Shown here: positions 21,897 to 34,744 of the stretch, one piece after another
Position numbering within the stretch: the stretch's first letter is position 1
Layout: each line of letters begins with the position of its first letter
Source of the DNA: Desmodus rotundus
Taxonomy: Eukaryota; Chordata; Mammalia; Chiroptera; Phyllostomidae
Direction of reading: 5' to 3'
Assembly (NCBI RefSeq): GCF_022682495.2
Contig: NC_071389.1
Coordinates: 107,239,951-107,303,950 of the forward strand
DNA length: 64,000 nt
Notes under the pieces: model-generated
Databases searched by the model: none
The model's input: the letters and a program-made list of their open reading frames with translations, nothing else
What the model was told of the DNA's origin: nothing
Made by a program: the position numbers and the translations under genes

Positions 21897-22112
21897 TTTT
21901 TATTTCTCTGATAGTAATATATTTATACATATTTTCTTTTGGTTAATATTTATTAAATGGTTTTACCTTTTTACTTTCAACTCTTCTATGAACTTATTGT
22001 TTTACACCTGTCTCTTGTAGACAACATGTGGCAAGACTTTGCTTTTTATATAATCTGATAAAGAATATAGTCTTCTTAGCCTTATTGTTATTTTAATATA
22101 TTTGGATTTCCA
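21897..22112 (-). mobile_element. Continuation of the ancient L1
   Basis: Complement of L1 5'-ORF2 region: 'tttacctttttactttcaactcttc', 'ttacacctgtctcttgtagacaacatgtgg' and 'gctttttatataatctgataaag'. It follows in map order from the ancient L1 that stops at about 14.23 kb, so the younger L1 and the mariner were inserted into one older element. Confidence 0.7.
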
Positions 22113-22117
22113 ATGAA

Positions 22118-22255
22118 CATGTATAAAGGACCCATGGACAAAGACAGCAGAGGGGAGCTAGGATTGAATGTGGGAGGTGGGAGTGGGTAAGGCCGGAGAG
22201 AGTCATGAGGGGAGAATGGGGGCAATTGTAATTGACAACAGTAAAAAAAAATGTA
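22118..22255 (+). mobile_element. L1 3' UTR fragment
   Basis: Only the L1 tail: 'ggacccatggacaaagacagc', a G-rich 'gggtaaggccggag' stretch, and 'gggcaattgtaattgacaacagtaaaaaaaaatg'. The terminal phrase is the same type as the 3' end of the long L1 at 14.24 kb. It is a very short 5'-truncated copy. Confidence 0.75.
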
Positions 22256-22261
22256 AAGAAC

Positions 22262-22545
22262 AAATAGAATTCTTGTATCTTGCTGGTGGGAGAGTAAATT
22301 GGCACAACTACTTTGGAAAAGTCTTCAGCAGCTTCTACTTTAACTTGATCTTCTATTTCACTCCAAATACTCAACAGAAATGTTATTTGTGTTCACAGGT
22401 ACATAAAATGATGCTCAAGTTATTACTGTTCTTAATAGCCAAAATTTGGAAGCAACCTAATTGGACATTAATATTTGAACGGATAAATAAATTGTGGCAT
22501 ACTTATACAAGGAGTAATGCACAGAAATAAAGATGAATAGTGTAT
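22262..22545 (+). mobile_element. Old L1 ORF2 C-terminal fragment
   Basis: Plus-strand phrases 'cttgctggtgggagagtaaattgg', 'ttaatagccaaaatttggaagcaacc' and 'aataaattgtggcatacttatac' are the conserved ORF2 end of older mammalian L1. Coding frame lost. Confidence 0.75.
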
Positions 22546-22868
22546 GTCAGCAACAAAATCATCTTGGTAAAGTTTTGTGAGTTTAAAAATAATAGCATCA
22601 CATATTTTGAATGGTATCTTGTGCATTTGAGAGTTTATTTTTCGTAAAGGATTGCAGGTCACATATGTCTTACAGTACTTAGATCTGTGTGTCAGGGAGC
22701 TGTTGAACACACAGTCACAAAACACTGAAGCATGGTTAGCTTTGTTCCATCTCAGTGAGAAGATTCTCATTTTAAATACATTTCTTCTATGTGTTCTGGT
22801 TCTTCTATAATGTACATCTCAAACTTTGAGATTCAAAAAACAAAATAATGTAAAATATCAAAAAGTAG
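22546..22868. other. Unassigned non-coding DNA
   Basis: No nameable repeat or exon; possibly the rest of the old L1 block. Confidence 0.3.
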
Positions 22869-23760
22869 TAATATATTTGGATTCCATTGCTACCATCTTA
22901 TTTTATGCATTGTTTTTCTGCTGTTTCTATATTCTTTTTCTTTCTTGATTTGTTGGATTATAGTTTATGTTTTATTCTTAATCTGTTATTTCCCTTTATT
23001 AGTTTGGAGCTTATATGTTTGGGGGGGGTGGTTGTTCATTGTTGTTGTTTTAAATATTTTATGGGGTGTCCTAGACTTTTAAACATAATATGCGTATGTA
23101 TAATTTAATGAAGTGTTTAATTTAATAAATCTTCAGTTGGTCAGTGTTTTACCTTTCTGAACAAAGTATAGACCTTTGCAAGCCTTATTCCTGATTACCT
23201 CCTTCTAACTTATATGCCATTGTTATCATATCTTATTTCTCTATTAATTTTTAACTTTGCAATTAAGACATTATTGTTTAACACAGCCTGTGATTGTTTA
23301 GATTTACTCATGTGTTTATTACTTTTTTGCTATGTGTTTAGGATTTCAGATCTTCTTTCTGTAATGAATTTTTTTCATCTTTATGTGTACCCTCTAGAAG
23401 TTCCTCTAGTGAGTACCAGTAAACTCTCACTTGAAGTTTGTCAGGAATATTTTTATTTTTGTCCTCATTTTTGAAAGATAGTTTTGCTGGGTATAGAAAT
23501 CTAGAGCATCAGTTATTTTCTCTCTGCATTTTGGAGATATTATTCCATACTCTGCATCCATTTTTGCTATTGACAAGTATGCCAAATAGATGTTGTTCCC
23601 TTGTGAGCAATCTGTATTTTTCTCTCTCACTACTTTGAGACTTTTCTCTTTGTCTGCATTTGACCACAATATGTGTTGGTGTGAATGCCTTTTTATTTAT
23701 CCTACCTTGAGTTTGGGGGCCATATGGAAATTTCCATGATAAAATGAGAGCTACTCTAGA
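22869..23760 (-). mobile_element. Ancient L1, 5' region
   Basis: Complement of the 5' region of old mammalian L1: 'gaaagatagttttgctgggtatagaa', 'ctctctgcattttggagatatt', 'cttttctctttgtctgcatttgac' and 'aatatgtgttggtgtgaatgcc'. Strongly diverged. Confidence 0.65.
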
Positions 23761-24349
23761 AGAGCCACATTTCACCCTTTCCTGTCCTCCAACTAGCCCC
23801 CCTCCACCTCTTTGTTTGGATGCAGTTATGAGATCCAGAGCTTTGAGCATCACTTTGAAATCATAAGGTGACAAACACAAGAATGGAGAAATAGAGGGGA
23901 AAACCCCTGTCCTTGATATAACCTCAGTGATAACTGGCTTGTCTACTTATAGACTTCATGCTATAGGAGAATAAGAATTGCCTTTTTTGCTTAATGTGTA
24001 TTCTTTAGTCAAGTATTATGTTGCATCCAAATATAATCTTAAAAAATGATACTTTGTTTGCCCTGTGAAGTGCAACAGAACATTGTAACAAAGTAAACAA
24101 TAATGTTTTTCAAGTGACTACTGTATCATTTTGTATCATATACTTGGCAAATGTGTGTTGTCTTTTAGGATATGCCTTAATTCATGACTAGTAAGACAAG
24201 ATTAATCAATGATTAGAGACAATTTCATAAGATTTTTCCTTTCAACTGAAAATTTATTTGGAAATATATATACAAATGTATACTGGGATTACCTTTAAAA
24301 CTTAGTGTTGTGACTTATATTGTCATTTAAACAGTCTTGGGTCTTAAAA
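23761..24349. other. Unassigned non-coding DNA
   Basis: AT-rich. No repeat or exon recognised. Confidence 0.3.
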
Positions 24350-24359
24350 GTAAAATTAT

Positions 24360-24590
24360 ATTTTTTAAACATTTTACTTATTTATTTTTAGAGAAAGGGG
24401 AAAAGAAGGAGAAAGAAAGGGAGAGAAACATCAGTGTATATGAAAGACATTGATTGGCTGACTCTCACATGCCCACAGTCGGGGACAGGCCCACAACCCA
24501 GGCATGTGCCCTGACTGGTAACCAAACAAGTGACCTTTCCGTCTGCAGACTGATGCTTAATCCACTGAGCCACACCAACCTGGGCTTAAT
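24360..24590 (-). mobile_element. VES SINE
   Basis: Reverse VES with T-rich left end, GA-rich block 'gagaaagaaagggagagaaacatc', 'aacccaggcatgtgccctgac' core and head complement 'actgagccacaccaacctggg'. Exact 10-bp target duplication GTAAAATTAT at 24350-24359 and 24591-24600. Confidence 0.92.
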
Positions 24591-24837
24591 GTAAAATTAT
24601 TAAACATTATTTTTGTTGCTGCCATTCCCATGTTATGCCACTCTAAGAAGATTTGCTTTAAGTAGGAATCCATGAAAATGTATTAATCTTGTTAAAACAA
24701 AAGTCATACATGTACAAGAAAATAATTAATTTTATTGGTTAAGATATATGGAAAGTCTGGTGTATGTATTATAAAAACTCCTCTTTTGGTTGAATGCCCT
24801 GGTGTAGCAACCATTAAAAGATTGGCAGGTCTGGTTG

Positions 24838-25041
24838 CAGGGGTGTCCAACCTTTTGGTGTCTTTGGGTCACACTGGAAGAAGAAGAGTTGTTTTGGGCT
24901 GCACATTAAATACACAAATACTAACGAAAACTGATAAGCAAAAAAAAAAGGTTTTAAGTAAATTTATGATTTTGTGTTGGGCCGCATTCATAACCATCCT
25001 GGGCCACATGCAGCCCAAGGGCTGTGGGTTGGACACCCCTG
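24838..25041. mobile_element. hAT-like non-autonomous DNA transposon (MITE)
   Basis: 204-bp element with perfect 15-bp terminal inverted repeats, CAGGGGTGTCCAACC at 24838-24852 and its exact complement at 25027-25041. Inside are 'tgggtcacactggaagaagaag', an A-run and 'gtgttgggccgcattc'. This is the layout of a family I know from other mammals as a hAT-Charlie MITE (MER30-like). No transposase. The flanking 8 bp do not match clearly, so its target duplication has decayed. Confidence 0.85.
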
Positions 25042-25289
25042 TAGGATCTGAGTTCTTGACTTCAAATGCTCATTGCATTTTGCCTCCATAAATCTGTGCA
25101 CTATGTTCAAATGACCTGCATTTGATGTTTGAAAAATAACCCCAACTATCACTCTAAATAGAATGTAATAAATAAATGACAATTTAGAGTCACAAACATC
25201 TTCTCTGTGTATTAACTCATTACTATTGATAGCATTTATCAATAGTCTCCGTTCCTTTCCTAATGAATAACTACTGTATTCATTGGGTC

Positions 25290-26130
25290 ACCAATATTTA
25301 TTATTAAAGTGTCTACTATGCTAGCTTCTGGGGTTCTAATGCTGCCTAATGTCCTATTCTTGTGGAGTTTTAGCCTTGGAGGAAGGGGGAGTACACATCA
25401 ATCAAATAATCAAACAAAAAGTATAGCTCCAGCAAGCACTACAAGAAAGAAATAACTGGTCCTAAAAAAGGAGATTTGAACAAGTCCTTGAGGTCAGAAA
25501 AGACTTTTCTGATCTGATAAGTAGAAATTAACTGAAGGCTGATAGATGAGTAGATGTTAACTGAGTGAAGAGCAAGTGAAAGTAGGCATGACAAAGGTCC
25601 TGTGATAAGATGGAGCCTGGGGAATATGAAGGACTGGAAGAAGGCCAGTGTGGCTGGAACGGAAAGTTGAGGCTGCTGGAGGTAGGTATAAGGCCAGAGC
25701 ATGCAGGGTCTTATAGGTAGAGGAGCCATAACAGAATGTGGCATAGAATAGTAAGGAAGCTAAAAACAAGGGGTGCAAGTAGCTTGAAGATGGAGAGAAG
25801 GTGGATTTGAGAGCTATTTAGAAGTTAAAACTTACAAGTTCTAGAGATGGATTTGGTATAGGAAATATAGTAAAGGAAAATGTCAAGGGTGACTCAAGTT
25901 TATAACTTGTGCAACTTAATGAATGTAGCAGCATTTACTCAGATACGGAATGTTGGAAAGATACTAGGTTTGGGGAGGAAATAGTGAGTCCTGCTTTAGA
26001 CATGTAGGGTTTGCACTTCAGAGAGATCCAAAAGGAAATCCCAAGTGAGCAGCTGGATAAGCAGGATTTGGGTGCTCAGAGCAGGTATATAAATGAGTGA
26101 GACATCAGCATACAGGTGGTAATCGGAGCC
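25290..26130. repeat. Ancient dispersed repeat, family name not recalled (copy 2)
   Basis: It starts with an L2/MIR-like 'aagtgtctactatgctagc' section. Then come 'tcaatcaaataatcaaacaaaaag', 'aagaaggccagtgtggctgga', 'agcatgcagggtcttataggtag' and 'gacatcagcatacaggtgg'. These phrases occur in the same order in a long, old mammalian repeat. Non-coding, heavily diverged. Confidence 0.5.
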
Positions 26131-29100
26131 TGAACATTGGGGAGATCCTTCAGAAATAGCATTTTAAGAATAGGAATGAAACGGAAGCCACAAGGGAGAG
26201 TACCTCACACCTAACAGTACTTCTTAGAGTTCTCCCCTGAAACTTCAAAAAGCAGAGGAAAGTGAATATGAACAGGAAGTGAGGGTAGAGGGGTAATCTG
26301 TGGTCACAATTCAAAACTTGGCTGCAGATGTAAAACTCATGCATCCTGCATATCAGGAGTACCTACTATATCTTTGTTTGATTTTATGTAACTATAGAAA
26401 ACAAAACTCTCAGATTACTTAACCTTGAGTGAAATTGATATTCTAGGAAGATATTTCTCGTCTGGCTATGTACATTCTCTGATACGGTCCTGAACTCTTC
26501 TGTCTGTGGGGTGGATACCCTGTTTCAAGGATCGAGAAAGTAAAATTCCTTTTTAGAAAGCCAGGAAATTGTAAACCCAGAGGGGCCAGGAGACTGTCAA
26601 AGGTTGCACATCAAAGTAGTAGAACACTGACAAAGCCTGGCTCTCATGGTTCCTGACCAGTGTTCAACCCACCGGCAAACATCAAACATCAAACAAAAGT
26701 TGATAAATATTTATTGAATACCTACTAGGGTACCAGGTAGTGTCCCTCCCACTCACCATGTGTGTGTCAGACTTAGCTGGAATTTTAGGACCCAGTAATG
26801 CACTCTAAGATGTGAATACATGGCTCTGTGTCATTAGGTTTGGTCTGCATTCACTGAGACAAATCATTCATTCTTAGGGAGAAGGAGGCTTAACAGAGGT
26901 GAGTCAAGATAAATTGGGTGATCCAGCTTGAGGGAGTTGCAGATGTAAGTGAGGAGGAGAAAGAAGAAGAAATGGGAGGGAGAGAGAGAGAATCCAGAAT
27001 GGGAAAGAGATTAAAGAAGTTGTTATTCTTCCCCCAACCAGCTCAGCTGTCTTAAGAAGTAGACATGTCTTTCAAGAAGGAACAGGTTGCAAGTTGGCTT
27101 GGGGGCGGGTATGCCATTCACCCACCTGTGGAAAGCTGTATTCTGGTAAGAGCAAATGCATTTTTAAGGTGTAGTTGCTGAGACAGGATGTGATGGTGTT
27201 CTGCAGGAAAACACAAGTGTCAGCTTGCCAGGGAAGCCCTGAAAGCATGTCGCAACCTCTTTCTCTCCCCATTGCACAGACACACTTTCCACAGAACTTA
27301 AAGAGCTGGGCTATTGCAGGGTCTTGGAAAAGCCCAGAAAGGCTCGAAAGGTGTTTCTCTCTGTGAACACTGCAGGGTTTCCCGCTGGTTCAGTGTAGGG
27401 AATCCCATTTTAAGCTTTGCATAAGAAGAGAGGTTCTCATGGCCAGGACGGTCACCGTAGACTCAACAGTGTTTCTATAATGAAGACATAGAAATAACAG
27501 AAGCCTGTAGTCTGACCTGGGGGCTGAGAGCTGGTCCTGCAGTTGACCACACTTTCCAGGCCCCGTGACAGATGCATGAGTAAGAGGACTCCCCGGTCCA
27601 TTTACCTCATGATCCCTGATTGATGGAGCTCAGTGTTCTTCCTGGGTCCAAATGGCATCACATTTTAAACAATTAAAATGGTCATACCTTAAAAATAAGA
27701 GAAACAGGAGCCCAGCTGAGCATGCCCTTAACAGCCATTTCTGTCATCAAAGGGGGTCTGTAGCTTGGCCAGATGATGAGGAGAGTGGCTGCCAGTGAGG
27801 TGTTTGGATTTCCTTCTGTTTCCACTATGTTCCTGGTCATTAAAATGGGGGATCTCCACAGAGCTAAAGGTTATTTTACACAGGAAGCACATTCAGTATT
27901 AGTACAACAAGTGTTTTCCTTTCTCCAGCCATGGAAGAGCTCCACTCACAGGGAGTCATGACAAATCAGAGCATCAGCCCTTTCCTCTAGGGTACCAATC
28001 AGTCTTGCACTTCAAAATTGCTGACCGAAAAAGGATACTTGAGAAGGAACATGTCCTTTTTTTTCCTTTAAAGAAAGCAACACCAGAAGCAGACTTCCTT
28101 GTACACTTAGATGCACACAAAAAAGAAAAGTGAGTCACTCTGGGTTTCTAACTTTAGTTTATAGAAGCAAAGCACTGACTCATAAAACTTGTCAGGGAAG
28201 ACCTAGATATAGTTTTCTCTAGATAATCTTATTAAAAGTATCTAAAATTCTATTTTGGTGGTAGAATTATGGGATTGGAGCTACAACTGTCTACTCACTA
28301 GAAATCGGACAGATCAGGATGTGATTTTCCAACAGAGATATGGTAGGACCATCTCACAATGGTCTCCGCTCGCTAGGCTCAGCCACGCTCAGGCCAGAGG
28401 TTCCCCATGCGCCACCCTGAAAAGGAACAATAAAACTAACATTGGGGAAACCCTTGTGGACCCAGTCCAAATATTAATATTAACCATGCAGTGGGTGGAA
28501 TGAAGGATTTTGAAAAGGTCACCTATTCAGCCCATTAGAAACTGGATAAAAACCTTTGTACAAAACATATTGGAGAGATATGATCCGAATTCAAGTCTTT
28601 CTGCAAACCAAAAGAATTCTCTTAGAAGTCTGATATAACAGAATTAGCCTAACCAAAATAACTAGTCCTATTTCCTGAGTCCTCCCTTATAAAAGTAGTC
28701 CCCTACCCAGTCTTCAGTACTTTAAAAACTACTTTTATTATCTCTAATCCTATCTGTGAATTACCTTTCTTTTTGTGCTGATGGATATGTATTTATACAA
28801 TGTCAGTCAACAATCACAAGCAATTATTGATACCAATACTATGAAATAATTTTTTAAAACAATAACAATTGAGTTGCCTCATTTCACTACTCTGCCATAC
28901 TTCCTCCCATTAAAGTAAACTAAGCAAAACAAAGTAATTTTCTGACACAACTTGTTCCAAAGCCATGATTTGGGGAGTATCTGGTGTTTGGAATATTTGC
29001 GTTACTGCTCTCCCAACCATGAAAGGTTTTGTTGCCGTTGTTGTTTGTTTTCTGTACGATTTCCTGCAGTTATGGACATCATTTATACACTGCAGTGAAG

Positions 29101-31935
29101 TCCAGTCCCACGTGGAGTGTTGAAGAACGGCTGGCCCAACAAAACCCTCTTCAGCACGAACACTGTGTCATGTCTGTGTTTACCAGGGTCAGGCTTTGCT
29201 TCATGGCCTCCTCCTCCTTTCACCCCTCACAGCACAAGCAGTTGGAAGCTTTCATAAAAAACAAAACAAAACAAACAAACAAACAAAAAGCCAACACACA
29301 TATTTTGAAGCTGTTTGGGGGGACCTGTACAAAATACATAAAAGTAACTGTTGTTTCTCTTTGAATAGTACTCCTGAAGGACTTGATCGGGCCTATCTGA
29401 CAGCTGCTGGTTGGAAATAATCAGATATCCCCCCATCCAGAGTTGCTCTGGCTGATAACGAGAGAGACCACCATTACGCAGACCCGTCTCTTTCAGGCCA
29501 CCACAAACTGAACTGAGACTATATTTCCATCTTGTTTTATTCTGACCTGTCTGTAACTGACTTAAAGCGAACACAGAATCTGTAGGTAGTCACGGGACAA
29601 GGGCTTTCATTCCCTGAAAGCAGTCACAGGCGGTTGGAATTCGGAAGCAAATGTGTTCACTGAGGAGTACAGCAGCCCACACAATTCACTCCAGCTCTGT
29701 GCTGCGCTGCATGCTTTCTGCCCCAACACCAAATAAAGCAAAGCCCAAGGTATAGTTTCTTTCCTCCATAACTTTAAATGAGATTGAAAGGCATGCTCAA
29801 AAATGCCCTTTGCTTGACTCATATGCTCTCTTCAAAGCTCAGCATTTCATTCTTCTGAACACACACTGTATCTTTTTAGTGTCAACCAGTAAATTTTCCA
29901 GCTCTGTGAATAAGAAGGGTAGGCAGCCTTCATCTTGGTGGGGGTGGGGCCTCCTTAAATCCCCATTAGAAGCCCTCAGAGTGAAAGTACTTCTTATTTG
30001 TCTTAAGCAAATCAAACAAACAACAACCCCTTGATCTTTAGGAAGTTCTTTCTTGTTAAGTAACATTCTGTCTGACTTTTATGTTTCAGCATTCATTGTA
30101 TATTTAATTATTTTTGAAAGTTTTGCTTTAAACGATTACACTTTTTCATAACTTAAGATAAACATGGGCATGCTTTGTTAAAGATTAAAAATAAATTTCA
30201 CAGAAAACTGTAAAATGGGGCAAAGATAATACCACATGGGGTCGGTATGTTCCCAAACACAATTCTCAGGGGGCCCCTCTAAACACATAGCTTCATTTGA
30301 ATTTTTGTTCTGAAACATTCAGGAAGCCCCTGACTCTAACCCACCCTTTCCTGAAACTGGGGAAAGTATGGGAAAAATAAATTACCACTGAAATAAAAAA
30401 AGAAGAATCTCAACACATCAGGGGGGCATGTTATGTCTTTTTTCAGACTGTGTTCCAAAAAAACCACAAAAAACCAAAACAAAACCATAGATGTAAACCT
30501 CTAACAGTTTTGAAACAGGGAACACACTGAGATAGAATTATAAAAACAAGTATTTTACATCTCCCAATAGATATGTTGTCAAATGACTGCTTTAACTCAA
30601 CTTGAGAATGGTTAGTAGATCTTATTGCATGAAAAACATCATCTTAACTTGAACCTTTTGACTTTGATTGTACTCTTTTTAAATTTTGGAAATAATAAAA
30701 ATAGAAATAGAAACAGGTTTCCCTTGGTGACTCATTTTTCAGGCTATTCTCCAGAATCTTTGAATGTTAATTCTTCCATTTTATCCTTCCTTTCTATTTC
30801 AATACATTTCCTCTTGGAAGGAGTCATGGATTTGGGACTGCGATGTCAGAAAATACTAATGCAGTTTTTGAGGCAGACGGTAGGTGGAGTTGAAAAGCCA
30901 TGCCTCTCAGCCAACCCTCATTTCTGGAAGCTGCAAGTCAGGGTGTGAGAAGTCTCCTGTAATGGGATAGGTAGGGCAGAGAACGCTGCCTGGGTGAGAG
31001 AGGTAGGCTGGAACCGGAGAACAGGGGTGTCTACTCCCCGCCCCTCCCACCTCCGCCAGACACCCGTGTTTATGACTAGGACCCAGCTTCCTTACATTTA
31101 AATGGCAAACCATTCTATCCCAATTTAGGAATTCTACCCCAATTAAAGAATTAAATATTAAGACCCAATTGACACTTTGCAGAAGGATTTTAGGTAGTCA
31201 ATGCCAATGATGTGATAACTTCTATTTTGCCAGTGTCGTTTGCTAAAAATAAACAATGATGTATGCACATGAATTCAATAAAGTATAAAAAGTGGGTATT
31301 TTTTAATTTTACAATTATGAAAGGCCTTTTACAGATCTGTCCTAGTCCCAGATTCCTAGAAGAAAATATTTTCCACAGGGAGTAATGAAATAGAAATGTT
31401 TTCTAGGGCCTCGCTACGAGAACAGTTAGAAAGTGGATTTACCCAAAGATGTAAAATGGAGCAGTAACCGTGGTACCAAGCTTGGAGTGGAGTGTGATAG
31501 GGCCATCACAGAGAAATGCCACCAGGGACCCCTGGAATGGAGCGGGGTTTATTCGTTACTCTTTCCCAGGACCAAAAAACTGACAATTGGTTGGCCTAAG
31601 TGCAACTGTCGCTATTTGGACAGGGTTGTGGGAATAAGAAAAAAGACTTTAGAAAGCTACAAGTTTAAGCACATTATGGTTCTGGCATCGGGCCACTGCA
31701 CTGTCTGTGAAAAGTAGAGCTAAAAACAAATTAATTTAGGGTTAAATCTTCATAAAAACTGGAATCATATAATCTTGGAATTAGAGATTATGTGTACTGA
31801 CCTCTCTCCAAAAGCAAAAATCCCAAGTAAAACATCTTTGAAAGAAGACCTCCTAGACATTTTCTGGAACACTTTGAGGAAAGAAGCTCTTAGAGCTTTT
31901 CAGAATACCCCATTCCATTCCTGAACCCCTCATTT
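26131..31935. other. Long stretch without confidently recognised repeats
   Basis: About 5.8 kb in which I identify no SINE, L1, LTR or DNA transposon with confidence, apart from a short L2/MIR-like phrase at 26700-26745 and an (AAAC)n tract at 29263-29288. Open frames reach 94-115 codons but show no domain, and none has an obvious splice or start context. This could be old single-copy DNA, possibly with regulatory elements. I cannot show function. Confidence 0.4.
29258..29289. repeat. (AAAC)n simple repeat
   Basis: 'aaaaaacaaaacaaaacaaacaaacaaacaaaaa', a short A-rich microsatellite. Confidence 0.9.
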
Positions 31936-31946
31936 CAGCATTCCTT

Positions 31947-32154
31947 TCTCTTTTCTAAAAGATTTTATTTATTTATTTTTAGAGAGAGGGGAAGGCAGGA
32001 ATAGAAGGAGAGAAACATCAATGTTGCCTCTCGCGCTCGCCCCTACTGGGGACCCAGCCTGCAACCCAGGCATGTGCCCTGACTGAGAATCAAGCTGGCG
32101 ACTCTTTGGTTCACAGGTGGGCACTCAACCCACTGATCCACACCAGCCACGATG
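31947..32154 (-). mobile_element. VES SINE
   Basis: Reverse VES: 'aaaagattttatttatttattt', GA-rich block, 'gcctgcaacccaggcatgtgccctgac' and head complement 'ccactgatccacaccagcc'. Probable target duplication AGCATTCCTT (31937-31946) and AGCATTTCTT (32155-32164), one mismatch. Confidence 0.9.
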
Positions 32155-32317
32155 AGCATTTCTTAAACTATGGTGGGGAACCTGAAATACACAGACATCT
32201 TCTTGAGGTGTTAGACATCTATACAAGATTGGTAAATTTTTCTTTTCATTTGGATGACAATCTAAAAAGAACTAATAATGTAAGCATGTAATAGTGACCA
32301 CTTTTTGAAAATTAGTA

Positions 32318-32592
32318 GACTTGTTTTTTGAGCAGTTTTAGGCTTACACAGAAATTGAGTGAAAAGTACAGAGTGTCCTTATGTCCCCTGACCCCTCTAC
32401 CTCCAATTTCCCCTATTATTAACATCTTACCTTAGTGTGGTGCATTTGCTATAATTGATGGGCCGATATCAATACAATCTTATTAATTAAAGTCCATACT
32501 TTATATTAGCGTCCACTCTATGTTGTATAATGTCTCTGAATTTTGACAAATGTAGTGGCCACTTTTTATGTGTCTTCTGGACCACCAGAAGA
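32318..32592 (-). mobile_element. Old L1 3' end (L1M-type)
   Basis: 'gagcagttttaggcttacacagaaattgag', 'gaaaagtacagagtgtccttatg' and 'agtccatactttatattagcgtccactc' match the complement of the 3' UTR of old L1 subfamilies. Non-coding. Confidence 0.65.
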
Positions 32593-32599
32593 TATTTTT

Positions 32600-34515
32600 C
32601 AGGGCTTGCTTTTGTTTATGTGTTAGTTCTTCTTTAATCGTTTGGGATAATAACAAGGAGAGAGCAGAGTTGGACTAAATAGGCAAGAACATTTCAGTGA
32701 ATGTCAGTTTCAGTGAAGGAATGTGACTTCATAGCCTGCGTCATACAGGAAGGTCTCTGTGTGGTTCAGAAAAAGGAAAGAGTTTGGTTCGAGTTATCAT
32801 AGCTTATGCAGCGGTCTATGCCGGACCAAAACAAAACCCATCAGTACATTATGATGCTCTGAATGGTGGTTTGTTTTAGGAAAACAATATCATCTTTATT
32901 AAAATGAGATTATTTAAATATTGTTTACATTGTAACTTTGCTTGCATTTAATTTATATAAATGTAGTTTGTGAATTTGTATAACTTTAAGCATAAGGACT
33001 TTATAACTAGTTGTAAGCTCATAACTAGGAAATGTTATAGAAAAATGTTTGTAAATCCTGGGGAGCTGCAGGAATATTTTTTCTCTATCAGGGGTCTGTA
33101 CCTGACTCAGTTTTAAGAAACCTTGTTCTAAGTGTTAGGTAGTACTCCTCTACGTGGAGTGCCGAAGTGCCTCTCTGTGAGGTGCATACTTATCCGGGCT
33201 CTGCCCTGTGAAGTTGAATTAGTCTTCTACACAGCAGCCCTCTCGGTATTTTCATGTAACAGTCACTCAGTTTGAAGCTTCCTCTTTTATATTTTAAGAG
33301 ATTGCAATGAATTAACATAGTCTTAATCTATGCATAATTCCTGGAGGGCAAGTTATAACTCTACTCACCCCCTCTACTGTTGTGACGAACCAGGGGATTG
33401 AGAGTGGAGCTAAGACTTGCTGCCCTAACTTACCAGCTCTCAGCAAAGAAAAACGAGGTCAGCCTGGCCTGATTTGTTCTGAGTGAATTCATGATGACTC
33501 TTAGGGGTTCTTCTTGGATTTCTTCTCTGAATGCTCAAGGTCATGTCTAGTGTGGATTAAGCTAAAGGGTTATTGTTTCTGTAATACTATAGCCTTCTCC
33601 CATTTGAAAACCAGAACAAGACTTTCCTACAACCAGCGTTCTGAAAAGTCCATCATTCTGTATGATTTCTCTGTGAGAACTGAGAGCTGTTCTTCAGGCA
33701 AAACCTCGAGTTATTTTTTCCCAGTTCTGTAGTTAGAGTTACCTGGGCCTAGAATGGAGGATGAGCCATTCTTGCTGAAGAGTATTATCAGGTTGAAAAC
33801 AAAGAGTTGGGAAGTTACTGCCTAGAAGCTTTGAAGTTCCAATTGAAGTTGCTACTTTGGGGGCTGAGGGTAGCAACTTAAAGGCCCTTGAGGAATTGAG
33901 AGGGGTGATGATAGTCAGTTGCTAAGACAGAAAAGAGGGACTCTTTGTGAAAAGAGCCCATCCTTCTAGCTTAAGAGATTACAGTGTCTTAGGCCAAAAA
34001 GTGCATTAACAGAAAAACTAAAGGCAAAATATAAGCCAGTAACTTAAAGCGTTGAGAGAAGGTTGGGACGAGGTTTGAGGAAAAGTCTCTTCAAATAGGA
34101 AGTTGAGGAATGAGCATAGGGAAGGAGAGCCAGTCCGGGAGCACCATTTATGTAGGTGCCCAGTGAGTGTGTGGGGGAGATGTGCCAGAGTGGAAGTAGA
34201 GGGAAGGCAATCTTGCAAGCTATCTAATTTATACAACATAACCTTAAAAGGGTAGGAAAAAGTAAATTAAGCATTCTTACCTGCTACCTATCCATGATAT
34301 AATTTTGATTCATGTTTATAATTAATTATGAGACCCTTAAGAGAAGCTACAAATTTTGATTATTCAAAGTGAGGCAGCAACTCCTATGGGAGTCAGTGCT
34401 GAAGAGTAAGGCTGTATAGGAAAGCCAGTATCTTCCAAGGCCAACCTTTGCTGATTCAGGCGTAATGCTCAGATATACTTCTGGTTACACAAAACTGGGC
34501 CTGGACATTCTGCGT
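32600..34515. other. Unassigned non-coding DNA
   Basis: About 1.9 kb with no confident repeat or gene. Open frames of up to 73 codons lack domains. Confidence 0.35.
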
Positions 34516-34519
34516 GACA

Positions 34520-34740
34520 AAGGAGCATAGATCTTGGTGATACACAGGCGTGGGTAAGAGTTCTTGCTCCAAAACTTACCAGCCATGTGACCTTAGGAAA
34601 TTTACCTAACTTCCCTATTGCAGGGTTTCTTCCTCAACAAAGTAGTATGATAACAGAGTACTTAGTTCCTAAGGTTTTTCTGAGAATTAAATGAGTCGAA
34701 ACATACATAAGTACTTAAAGAGAAGCCCATGGAAAGTATT
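34520..34740 (+). repeat. MIR SINE
   Basis: Sense MIR: 'cttaccagccatgtgaccttagg', 'aatttacctaacttccctattg' and 'ttctgagaattaaatgagtcg', all in MIR order. Confidence 0.75.
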
Positions 34741-34744
34741 GCAT

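Noticed and set aside
31433..31717. 94-codon open frame as a small gene
   Set aside because: No recognisable family, signal or splice context; length is within chance expectation for 64 kb of mammalian DNA.
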